Below, in pieces: positions 43,079 to 51,331 of a stretch of 57,895 bases of DNA (position 1 is its first letter; each line of letters opens with the position of its first letter). The position numbers and the translations under genes are program-made. The stretch spans positions 1-57,895 of the forward strand of contig CANJIU010000058.1 in the NCBI GenBank assembly GCA_947474365.1. The letters run 5' to 3'. The stretch comes from Opitutia bacterium (GTDB lineage: Bacteria; Verrucomicrobiota; Verrucomicrobiia; Opitutales; Opitutaceae). The notes under the pieces were generated by a model. The model ran no database searches. It was not told where the DNA came from and saw only the letters and a program-made list of their open reading frames with translations.

Positions 43079-45961
43079 CTAGCGGTTGGGATTCACGCCC
43101 TCGACGATGAGGCGGATCGAATCGAGCCGCAGGCGCGCCTGCTCGATGGCGGTGCGGGTGTGTTCCAGTTGTTCCCGGGCAAGGTCGATTTCCTCCTGAC
43201 GCACATGGTCGTTGATTTTTCGCAAATCAACGAGGCGCTGCCAGTCGGACGTCAACACGGTCTCCGCCCGGGCAGTCGCCGCCGCCTTCAGGCTCCGGGT
43301 TCGTTTCTCCGCATGTTCGGTCGCCGACCCGAGCATGGACTTCAGCAGGCCGATGTTGAAGCTGGGGCGCTCAAGGAAACGCTGAATCGTCGCATCGTCG
43401 AAGTCATCCGCCACCGACGCGGCGCTCCGCCCCTCCGTCAGGTCGTTGCCCCGTACGTCAACGAGCAGCCGCACGGGGATCGGGGCGAGAAACTGATCCA
43501 CGTGCCAGCGCGAATCCGCCACGGTTTCCAGGACGAAGATGACCTCAAGCAGGAGGTTTGGCTTGTCCGAGGCGATGAAGCCGAACGCCGTTGTCCCGGA
43601 TTTGGAATCGACCAACAGGTCAATCGCATCCTGCACGAGCGAGTGATCGGCGGAGATGAACCGGATATCTTCCCGGACGATGGCGCGCTTGCGATCAAAC
43701 GTCGCCAGCATCCCCTCGGCCGGAATCGACGGAAACCCCTCGATATACGCGTGGCTCGGATCGAGAAAGACGTCGCCCTCCTCGTGGTCCTTGATCCGCA
43801 CGCCGAAGTGGTCGAGGAGTTCGCCGAGAAGATTTTTCAGGAATTGATCCGCGTCCGCGGCACGCACGGCATCAATCACGCGGTCGGCCACTACGGGGTT
43901 GAACGAGTTGAGTTCGAGCAGACGATCGCGGCCCTTCCTTAATTTGAGCGAGAGCGCCTGTCGAAACTCCACCGTTTCGGCGACAAGGGCATCCAACTGC
44001 GTCCGACCGGCCCCTTCCCGACCGTCGCCGTAGGCTCCGGCGAGCGCGAGCAGCCGTGCCTTGAATGCTTCCTCGAAGTCATTGCCTCCGTGCAGCGGGG
44101 ACTCGAAGGCGTCCAGCCCGCGGTGATACCACTCGACCACGCACTCCTCGCTGCTCCCGGTGACGTACGGTACGTGAATCCGAATCGTCTCCGTCTGACC
44201 GATGCGATCCAGCCGCCCGATGCGTTGCTCGATCAGTCCGGGATTGAGCGGCAGATCGAACAGGACGAGATGGTGGGCGAATTGAAAATTTCGCCCCTCG
44301 CTGCCAATTTCCGAACAAATCAGCAGCTGTGCGCCGTCCGCCTCGGCAAACCACGCGGCGTTGCGATCGCGCTGGACGAGCGACAGTCCTTCGTGAAAAA
44401 GCCCGGACTTCACCGCCATCTTCTCCTGCAGCGCGGCCTCGATCGCGGCAACTTTCCGCTGGGACCGGCAGATCAGGAGGACCTTCGCGGGGCGGTGCTG
44501 CTTGAGAAACGCCGCCAGCCAGTCGATCCGCGGATCCTCACGGAATGAATGGCGGATCGACGCCTCTTCGCCGGCCTCCTCGGCCTTCAACTCCCGTGCG
44601 ATCCGGGCAAGCTGCGTTAGGTTGTTTTCGACGCTCAACGGCATCGGGCAGAATTTCCGCTTCGGAAATCCGCTCATCGCCGCCCGAGTGTTGCGAAACA
44701 CCACCCGACCCGTCCCATGCTGATCGAGCAGGGTTCGCAGCAGGGCATCGCGCGCGCCTGGTTCGGCCCGCTCCAGCGCCCCGAGATGCTGCGCCAGCCG
44801 CTCCGGGTCTCGGTTGAAAATCTTTTTGAGCGTCGTCCGATCCTTCGGCTTCAACGGCTGCTGCTCGATGATTTTCTCCGCGATGCCGGCCACCAGACCG
44901 AACTTTTCGGATTCCCCGACGAAGGCGGCAAAATCCTCGTAGCGGTGAGGGTCGAGCAGCCGCAGTCGCGCGAAATGCCCCGCCTGTCCGAGTTGCGTCG
45001 GAGTGGCGGTCAGCAGCAAGAGCCCCGGACTGCACCGAGCCAGCCGTTCGACGACGCCGTACTCGGGGCTCACAGTCTCCGGCGACCACAGGAGGTGGTG
45101 CGCTTCGTCCACCACGACCATGTCCCACCCAGCCGCCACCGCCTGATCGCGCCGCGACTCGCTGCCGGACAAAAACGAAACGGCGCTCAGGACGAGTTGC
45201 GCAGCGAGAAACGGATTCTGTGCGGGATCACTCTGCTCGCAGGCCAGGCAACGCGCCTCGTCGTAGATGCTGAACCAGAGGTTGAATCGCCGTAATAATT
45301 CCACGAACCATTGATGCGTCAGCGACTCGGGCACGAGGACGAGCACGCGTCGCGCTTGTCCCACGGCAAGGAGACGTTGCAGAATGAGGCAGGCCTCGAT
45401 CGTTTTTCCCAGGCCAACCTCATCCGCGAGCAACACCCGCGGGATTCGCCGGGCGGCGACTTCCTGCAAAATGTAGAACTGGTGCGGAAGTAATTCTAGC
45501 CGTCCCCCGAGGAAGCCCCGGACCTCCGACTGGCGGAAACGCGCCTGCGCCTGCAATGCCCGGTGGCGCAAGTCGAAGACCTCGCCGGGGTCAACCTGCC
45601 CAGCCATCAGCCGTTCATGCGGCAGACTTACGCTCGTCACATCCGAAATCTCGCTCTCCCGCACGCGTTTCCCCTGCCCCACGTAAACCAGGATGCCGCC
45701 GTCCGTCTCGACGGAATCAATCGTCAACGGCGTGCCGGCCCGAGTTTTGACGATTTCGCCAACCTGAAACTGCACGCGCTTCAGCACGGGCGTGCCGAGC
45801 GCATAGAGCCGCTTTTCCCCGGTGGCTGGAAACTCGATCGCAATGCGCCGCGCCGCCGCATCCACGCTCGCGACCAGGCCAAGCCCCAGTTCGGGCTCCC
45901 GTTCACTCATGCACCGTTGCCCTGCCACTCCGGGCGAAACCGTGGCGTTTGGCGGCGGCAT
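43079..45961 (-). CDS. rapA: RNA polymerase recycling ATPase RapA (SNF2 family)
   Basis: A 960-residue Swi2/Snf2 ATPase that frees stalled or post-termination RNA polymerase. The N-terminal MPPPNATVSPGVAGQRCMSE followed by REPELGLGLV lines up with E. coli RapA (GQRWIS...ELGLG), so the upstream start at 45961 is preferred over Met at 45910. Walker A ADEVGLGKT (179-187), DEAH box at 285-288, LLLTATPTQL, and the helicase C-terminal part GSEGRNFQFAHHLVLFDLPLNP and EQRIGRLDRIGQ are intact. Its length is close to E. coli (968). The start overlaps the previous stop in TGATG. Confidence 0.95.
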   Translation of the reverse strand: MPPPNATVSPGVAGQRCMSEREPELGLGLVASVDAAARRIAIEFPATGEKRLYALGTPVLKRVQFQVGEIVKTRAGTPLTIDSVETDGGILVYVGQGKRVRESEISDVTSVSLPHERLMAGQVDPGEVFDLRHRALQAQARFRQSEVRGFLGGRLELLPHQFYILQEVAARRIPRVLLADEVGLGKTIEACLILQRLLAVGQARRVLVLVPESLTHQWFVELLRRFNLWFSIYDEARCLACEQSDPAQNPFLAAQLVLSAVSFLSGSESRRDQAVAAGWDMVVVDEAHHLLWSPETVSPEYGVVERLARCSPGLLLLTATPTQLGQAGHFARLRLLDPHRYEDFAAFVGESEKFGLVAGIAEKIIEQQPLKPKDRTTLKKIFNRDPERLAQHLGALERAEPGARDALLRTLLDQHGTGRVVFRNTRAAMSGFPKRKFCPMPLSVENNLTQLARIARELKAEEAGEEASIRHSFREDPRIDWLAAFLKQHRPAKVLLICRSQRKVAAIEAALQEKMAVKSGLFHEGLSLVQRDRNAAWFAEADGAQLLICSEIGSEGRNFQFAHHLVLFDLPLNPGLIEQRIGRLDRIGQTETIRIHVPYVTGSSEECVVEWYHRGLDAFESPLHGGNDFEEAFKARLLALAGAYGDGREGAGRTQLDALVAETVEFRQALSLKLRKGRDRLLELNSFNPVVADRVIDAVRAADADQFLKNLLGELLDHFGVRIKDHEEGDVFLDPSHAYIEGFPSIPAEGMLATFDRKRAIVREDIRFISADHSLVQDAIDLLVDSKSGTTAFGFIASDKPNLLLEVIFVLETVADSRWHVDQFLAPIPVRLLVDVRGNDLTEGRSAASVADDFDDATIQRFLERPSFNIGLLKSMLGSATEHAEKRTRSLKAAATARAETVLTSDWQRLVDLRKINDHVRQEEIDLAREQLEHTRTAIEQARLRLDSIRLIVEGVNPNR

Positions 45962-46203
45962 CAGGTCGTCGTCGCAGCCTTCCCCGCGTAATAGGGCAGC
46001 AGTTGCTTCAAGTGACCCTGCACAATCGCACCAATCGTCTCCGCCGGGACCGAGCCCTTGTGCAGCTCAAACACCGCTACAATCAGCGCCAGTTCGATGT
46101 CCACCTTCCTGGCGCTTGTCGCCTTCATCGCCGTCACGATCTCCAGGGCCTTCCTTTCGGCCTTCTTGTAGTCGTTGAAATTTTCGTCGGTGGGCGTCGC
46201 CAT
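45961..46203 (-). CDS. 80-residue unknown protein coupled to rapA
   Basis: An 80-residue, mostly helical soluble protein: MATPTDENFNDYKKAERKAL, then VTAMKATSARKVDIELALIV and AVFELHKGSVPAETIGAIVQ, ending LLPYYAGKAATTT. No family is recognised. The stop and the rapA start share TGATG, so rapA translation is likely coupled to it. The start at 46203 is preferred; an earlier frame start at 46254 would add low-complexity residues. It may simply be a small leader or a partner of RapA; nothing in the sequence decides. Confidence 0.6.
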   Translation of the reverse strand: MATPTDENFNDYKKAERKALEIVTAMKATSARKVDIELALIVAVFELHKGSVPAETIGAIVQGHLKQLLPYYAGKAATTT

Positions 46204-46275
46204 GCCTCCATCGGTCGGACAATCACCGCGATCGTCAAGCCTGCGCTGGCCCACGCAGCGGCCCGTCGATCCGCG

Positions 46276-46866
46276 TCAACGCGTCCAGGCCACGTTTCCG
46301 ACTGAAGCAAGCGGGATGCACGCCTGGAAAGGCCCGGGAATGGGATCGTAGTGCGTGACGTTCTTCCCGACCGGCTCGGAGGTGAAATAACCGAGCAGCG
46401 TCAGCTCCCTGAGCTGGTGGAAAAATGACTTCTCCTTGTCCTTCGATGCGTCGGCCACTCCCTTGAGCACGCTGTCTTGCATGGCCGGCTCCATCTGGGA
46501 AAATCCGCCCTTCGTTGTCGCCCGACACTTGGCGTCGATTTCGGCGAGACCGGCGGCAAACATTCTTTGCTCATCGGCCGCCAGGTAGCGGCCGTACATG
46601 AGGTCGATGAAAGCCGGCACGCCGACATCGATCGCGCCCGGCGTGTCCGTCCGCGGAATGATTCGCTCCGCCATCGCGCCGACAGCGTCAAATTGTGCTG
46701 TGCTCAGAAACGTCGGCTTCGCTCCCTTGCCCCCAGCGGGCTGGGCTTGGAGAACTCCGGCCAGAATGGAGGGCGAAATCGTCACCCCCAACAGGAGGGC
46801 GGCACGCTGAATGGCCTCGCGTCGAGAAATCAGGCGGGCGGCGGCGGCATCGTTGGAAAAGTTCAT
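46276..46866 (-). CDS. Gluconate 2-dehydrogenase subunit 3-family protein (Tat-exported)
   Basis: A 196-residue protein with a twin-arginine signal (ISRREAIQRAALLLGVTISPSILAG) and the subunit-3 body: IIPRTDTPGAIDVGVPAFIDLM, then DAKC and helix-rich segments ending GPFQACIPLASVGNVAWTR. These small proteins accompany FAD-binding GMC oxidoreductases and help export them through Tat. It follows the GMC gene by 18 bases, and the 80-residue protein gene starts 72 bases later on the same strand. Confidence 0.88.
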   Translation of the reverse strand: MNFSNDAAAARLISRREAIQRAALLLGVTISPSILAGVLQAQPAGGKGAKPTFLSTAQFDAVGAMAERIIPRTDTPGAIDVGVPAFIDLMYGRYLAADEQRMFAAGLAEIDAKCRATTKGGFSQMEPAMQDSVLKGVADASKDKEKSFFHQLRELTLLGYFTSEPVGKNVTHYDPIPGPFQACIPLASVGNVAWTR

Positions 46867-46884
46867 CGGTGGGTTCCTTCGCGC

Positions 46885-48591
46885 TCAGAGGTTCTTCTTT
46901 TTCATCTCGCTCACCGCGTGATCGCAGGCCCGCGCCGTCAGTGCCATGTAGGTGAGCGAGGGATTGACGCACGCAGACGACGTCATGCAGGCGCCGTCGG
47001 TCACGAAGACATTGGGCACGGCGTGGACCTGATTCCACTGGTTGAGAACCGAGGTCTTCGGGTCGCGGCCCATGCGCGCCGTGCCCATTTCGTGGATGCA
47101 AAGTCCGGGCGCACTCACGTCGTCGAACGGCGTGACCTCCTTCAATCCCGACGCCTCGAGCATTTCGACCGCGGCGGCCTTCATGTCCTTGCGCATCGCA
47201 AGCTCGTTGGCTTTCCAGTCGCAGTTGAACGTGACGGTCGGTTGTCCCCACTTGTCGCGCAGCGACTTGTTCAGCGAAAGCCGGTTTTCGTGGTACGGCA
47301 GGCATTCGCCCCACGCCCCGATGCCAAAACGCCACGGTCCCGGTGCGATCAAGTCCGCCTTCAGGCGTGAACCAAAATAGTTGAGCTCCTTGATCCCGCG
47401 CGTCCAATCCACGCGACTCGCACTCCCCTGATAGCCGAAGCCGCGTACATAATCCTTGCGCATCGACTCCTTGCTCACGTTCCGGAAACGCGGAATGTAG
47501 ATGCCGTTCGGGCGGTTGCCGCGGTAGTAGCGGTCGCCGAACTCATCCGACATGCCCGTGGCGCCCACTTTGAAGTGATGGTCCATCAGGTTGTGCCCCA
47601 ATTCGCCGCTGTCGTTGCCCAGCCCATGGGGAAAGCGCTCGGAAACGGAATTGAGCAGGATGAACGTCGAGGCCACCGCTGAGGCGCAGCAAAAAATCAC
47701 CCGCGCGTAAAACTCGATGACTTCGTTCGTCTCCGCGTCGATGACGCGCACGCCGGTCGCCCGTCCGCTGTCCTTGTCGTAGATCAGTTGGTTGACGATC
47801 GAGAACGGCCGCAGCGTGAGGTTGCCCGTAGCATAGGCCGCCGGGAGCGTCGCGGCGTTGCTGCTGAAATAGGCGCCATAGGGGCAACCGCGAATGCAGC
47901 GATTGCGGGACTGACAGCTGCCGCGGCCGTTGTGCGGTTGCGTGAGATTCGCCGCGCGGCCGATTGTCATGACCCGCCCGGAAAAACGATCCGCGATCCG
48001 TTTGCGTAGTGCCTTCTCCAGACAGTTCATCTCCATCGGCGGGAGAAACTGGCCGTCGGGCAACTGCGGCAAATTTTCCTTCTGCCCGCTGATCCCCGCG
48101 AACCGCTCCGCGTAATCATACCAGGGCGCGAGGTCACGATAGCGAATCGGCCAGTCGGTCGCGATGCCTTCCTTGGCGTTGGCTTCAAAATCGAGGTCGC
48201 TCAGGCGATACGACTGACGTCCCCAGAGCAGCGAGCGGCCGCCGACGTGATAGCCACGCATCCAGTCGAAGCGTTTCTCCTCGGAATACGGGTTCTCGAC
48301 GTCGTTGACGAACCAATGCGCGGACGCCGGATGCGTCGTATAGCCGGTGCGGTTTTGTTTTTCCTGCGTCGCGAGGCGGTCGTTCGAGATTTTCGTGCGC
48401 CCCTCGAACTCCCAGCTCTCCATCATCGCCGTCGGATAGTCGCCGTGCTTTACGTCGCGCCCACGCTCGAGCACGAGTGTCTTGAGTCCCTTCTCGCTCA
48501 GTTCCTTCGCCGCCCAGCCTCCGCTGATGCCGGAGCCGATGACAATCGCGTCGTAGGTGTTCTGTTGCTTGACGGTTCCGGGAAGGGCCAT
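46885..48591 (-). CDS. GMC-family oxidoreductase (gluconate 2-dehydrogenase flavoprotein-like)
   Basis: A 568-residue FAD-dependent alcohol/sugar-acid oxidoreductase. FAD motif IGSGISGG (18-25), the GMC signature YHVGGRSLLWG with the ARG..CRSRN/ CIRGCPYGAYFSS segment typical of gluconate-dehydrogenase-like flavoproteins, and catalytic HEMGTARMG near the C-terminus with NPSLTYMAL. It lacks its own signal peptide, consistent with export together with the neighbouring subunit-3 protein. An upstream GTG start at 48633 is possible; ATG at 48591 is used. Confidence 0.88.
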   Translation of the reverse strand: MALPGTVKQQNTYDAIVIGSGISGGWAAKELSEKGLKTLVLERGRDVKHGDYPTAMMESWEFEGRTKISNDRLATQEKQNRTGYTTHPASAHWFVNDVENPYSEEKRFDWMRGYHVGGRSLLWGRQSYRLSDLDFEANAKEGIATDWPIRYRDLAPWYDYAERFAGISGQKENLPQLPDGQFLPPMEMNCLEKALRKRIADRFSGRVMTIGRAANLTQPHNGRGSCQSRNRCIRGCPYGAYFSSNAATLPAAYATGNLTLRPFSIVNQLIYDKDSGRATGVRVIDAETNEVIEFYARVIFCCASAVASTFILLNSVSERFPHGLGNDSGELGHNLMDHHFKVGATGMSDEFGDRYYRGNRPNGIYIPRFRNVSKESMRKDYVRGFGYQGSASRVDWTRGIKELNYFGSRLKADLIAPGPWRFGIGAWGECLPYHENRLSLNKSLRDKWGQPTVTFNCDWKANELAMRKDMKAAAVEMLEASGLKEVTPFDDVSAPGLCIHEMGTARMGRDPKTSVLNQWNQVHAVPNVFVTDGACMTSSACVNPSLTYMALTARACDHAVSEMKKKNL

Positions 48592-48713
48592 GGGGAAATC
48601 TGCCTGGCGGGTGGGTTGAACAGGGGAAGCCACTGCGGAGACCGCGGGGCACTCGTTTCAATGCTGCGATTCGTGAGATTGCAACCCGGACGTTGGAAAA
48701 TTGCCGGCCGAAG

Positions 48714-49529
48714 TTAGCGCGCTCCCATCAAGGCGTTGATCTGCGCGTAGGCCATCGCACCGTCCGCGAGCGGTCCGGAAGCGCCGTGTTGCAGAAACGC
48801 CGAGGCGACAACGGCGGTTTTCCCGTAAAGCACCTCGGCGATCCCCGAACCGGCGCTGAGCCGCCGGACACCGAGGGCCGCCAATTCGGCCGCCGGTGGT
48901 AGGCCGGCCCGCGCCAGAATGTTGAGCGGGAGCCGCACCTTCGACGCGAGCTCTCGGATGGCCGCTCGGTCGGTGACACCGGGCACAAAGATTCCGCTGG
49001 CCCCGGCGGAACGGTACCGTTCCGCGCGGGCCAAGGTTTCCTCAAGCCGCCGCTCCGCCGGTACCGTGTTGCGCAGGTACGTGTCGGTGCGCGCATTCAC
49101 GAACAAGTTCACCCCGGTCCGGTCTGCCGCCTGCCTTACTTTTTCAATCTTGGCACACAACAGGTCAGGGTGAGCGATGCCATCCTCCAGATTGATGCCG
49201 ACGGCGCCCGCGTCGATGACCGCGGCGACCGTCTCGCCCACGGTTGTTGGATCGCCCGAGTATCCACCCTCGATGTCCACCGACAGTGGAACCCGAATCA
49301 CCCGGGTGATGGCAGCGACCGTTTCAAGCAGGAATTTCACCGGCAGGCGATCGCCGTCCGCATAACCGTGCGACCACGCCACGGCGGCGCTGGTGGTGGC
49401 GATGGCCTTGGCTCCCAGGCTTTCGATCAGGCGGGCACTCCCGGCATCCCAAGCGTTGGCGAGCAGGAGAATGCCACTCGCGTGCAAGGCGTGAAATTGT
49501 TCGGCAGCCGAGGCGCGAGAGGTATTCAT
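48714..49529 (-). CDS. PEP mutase/isocitrate lyase-family protein
   Basis: A 271-residue alpha/beta-barrel protein of the isocitrate-lyase/PEP-mutase superfamily: LLANAWDAGSARLIESLGAKAIATTSAAVA, SVDIEGGYSGDP (metal-binding Asp/Glu), GINLEDG, and VNARTDTYL. The catalytic KKCGH motif of true isocitrate lyase is absent, so it is closer to the family often called phosphonomutase-like or oxaloacetate-hydrolase-like. The start at 49529 is used; gap to the upstream gene is 38 bases. Reaction unknown. Confidence 0.85.
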   Translation of the reverse strand: MNTSRASAAEQFHALHASGILLLANAWDAGSARLIESLGAKAIATTSAAVAWSHGYADGDRLPVKFLLETVAAITRVIRVPLSVDIEGGYSGDPTTVGETVAAVIDAGAVGINLEDGIAHPDLLCAKIEKVRQAADRTGVNLFVNARTDTYLRNTVPAERRLEETLARAERYRSAGASGIFVPGVTDRAAIRELASKVRLPLNILARAGLPPAAELAALGVRRLSAGSGIAEVLYGKTAVVASAFLQHGASGPLADGAMAYAQINALMGAR

Positions 49530-49567
49530 GGAAAATTGCCGGAGTTGACGCTTCGGCTCGGCAACGC

Positions 49568-51274
49568 TCACGCGCCGCGCACCCGGATTCGGCAGGTAAA
49601 GCTCCAGAGGCCCTTCACGTTTTGGATCTTGATCAGGACCTGATTCCGGCCCTTCTTCAGTCGGAGAGGAATCACGTCATCGTCGAGCTTGCTCGTCCGG
49701 GCAGTCCACTTGTCGTTCACCTGCTCGCCATTGAGCCAAAGTCGAAGTCCGTCGTCACTCCCGAGTCCCATCCACGCATCCGTTTCCTCGGGCGAATCGA
49801 ATTCTGTCCACGCGTACCCAACGCAGTAGTCGTGCGTGCCGGATTCGCGGCCCTCGAGAAAATCAACCAATCCGTGGTCAGGCGTCACGCGCTTCCAGGT
49901 GAACTTTTCGCCATCCACCTCCTGCTTTTCCCCCGCGACCGGCCGGATGTTGGCGGCTCCGATCTCAGAAAACCAGTCGCTGTTGAAGGCGTTCATCTGC
50001 GACGCCGTTGATACCTTGTTTCCGCTGCTGGCCGTGACCGCCGATAGCATGACGGTACCATCCGGTCCGATCCGGTCGATCATGGAGAACACCTGCTCCG
50101 GAACCTTGATGGGTTTGAGCACCAGCCAGCTCTTGAGGGGAACGTCGACGCGGGCCTCACCCTTCACCCACGCCGCATCAGCCGCGAGCTTCGGATCGAG
50201 CGGGCCAATCTTGAGCTCATAACGGTAGGAGCCGGGCAACGCGGCACCTTGTTCGATGGCGGGCAGAAAATACGCGTTGGTGCGCAACGCCTCCGAGAGT
50301 GGCGCGGCGAGCGGCTGGGGAAAGTCCGAACTCGGCAGGATTTCCACCTGTGCGACTCCGCCATCCGCCTTGAGTTCGAATTTGGCCTCGATCCGCTTGA
50401 CGCCCCGCTGCCGCAGGGCGTCGACGCGGAGTGGATCGATCAGGAGCATGGGTTCCGATTTTCCCTGGGCAAATTCGATCGGTCGGATGGCGCGCAGGTA
50501 ATGGAGCCGATCGCGCGCCGCGCGCGGATTGTCCGGATTGATCTGCCAGAGGATGTCGCTTGCTCCGTCCACGAATCGCATCACCTCACCGACGTCGTTT
50601 GCGGGCCCGCCCAAGAGCGGAATACCCTCGCGCGTCATCAGAACCATCACAAACCCCTCCCCGGGGGCAAAGCGCGAGGTTATCTTCATTCCCGAAAGTT
50701 TTTCCGGGTCGATCACCAGCCAGGTCCGTGCACCGGGCAGCGATTTTAGATTTAGGTTCGCCTGCCGGTTGGCCCAGACCACGGTGGCAATCCGGCCGGG
50801 ATAGACCCGTTGCACCCGGCTGATGAACGGCCCCAGGTTGTCCAAGAGGAAATACGGCGGCGCGGCGTCGGGATTGCGCCGGCCTCCGAATAACACAATC
50901 AACAATTCCGGCTCGGGAGTGGCGGTGAAATCGAAGGCCTTGAGTTGTCCCCGATCCGAAATTTGCAGTCGTCCCACCATCTCACCGGACGCCTGGCCCT
51001 TTGCCTCGCTCCAACGCAGAGCTCGCGCCGGACGGCTCGCAATCGCCTGATAAAAACGCACGCAATCCTCGGCCGATAGCGCCCGCATCGGTAAAAACTT
51101 GCTTGAAACCGAGCCGGTGCGAAACATCGCCAGCGGTCCGAGCGCCTCGACCGGCTCGCCCTTAAATGTCGCCCCTTTGCCGTCTTTCCATTCCGGCGTC
51201 GCACCCGCCGCCGGATCGGCGAACAGGACCGTCGCAAGGAGAATGGAGGAAAGGAATCGCCGGAACAACAGCAT
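49568..51274 (-). CDS. Exported SHD1-like protein of unknown function
   Basis: A 568-residue protein with signal peptide MLLFRRFLSSILLATVLFADPAAGA, then a SHD1-like region (WKDGKGATFKGEPVEALGPL, then SKFLPMRALSAEDCVRFYQ), a form common in Verrucomicrobiota/Planctomycetota exported proteins. The central part resembles a thioredoxin-like or beta-domain but is not identified. The C-terminus has DDGLRLWLNGEQVND and KKGRNQVLIKIQNVKGLW, a beta-sandwich glycan- or ligand-binding type (PA14/galactose-binding-like). No catalytic site is visible. Same-strand gap to the sugar dehydrogenase is 57 bases. Confidence 0.7.
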   Translation of the reverse strand: MLLFRRFLSSILLATVLFADPAAGATPEWKDGKGATFKGEPVEALGPLAMFRTGSVSSKFLPMRALSAEDCVRFYQAIASRPARALRWSEAKGQASGEMVGRLQISDRGQLKAFDFTATPEPELLIVLFGGRRNPDAAPPYFLLDNLGPFISRVQRVYPGRIATVVWANRQANLNLKSLPGARTWLVIDPEKLSGMKITSRFAPGEGFVMVLMTREGIPLLGGPANDVGEVMRFVDGASDILWQINPDNPRAARDRLHYLRAIRPIEFAQGKSEPMLLIDPLRVDALRQRGVKRIEAKFELKADGGVAQVEILPSSDFPQPLAAPLSEALRTNAYFLPAIEQGAALPGSYRYELKIGPLDPKLAADAAWVKGEARVDVPLKSWLVLKPIKVPEQVFSMIDRIGPDGTVMLSAVTASSGNKVSTASQMNAFNSDWFSEIGAANIRPVAGEKQEVDGEKFTWKRVTPDHGLVDFLEGRESGTHDYCVGYAWTEFDSPEETDAWMGLGSDDGLRLWLNGEQVNDKWTARTSKLDDDVIPLRLKKGRNQVLIKIQNVKGLWSFTCRIRVRGA

Positions 51275-51331
51275 GGGAAGCAGAAGCTCCCGACTACCGA
51301 CCACCGTGGAGCTGTCAATCCGGAGCAACGT

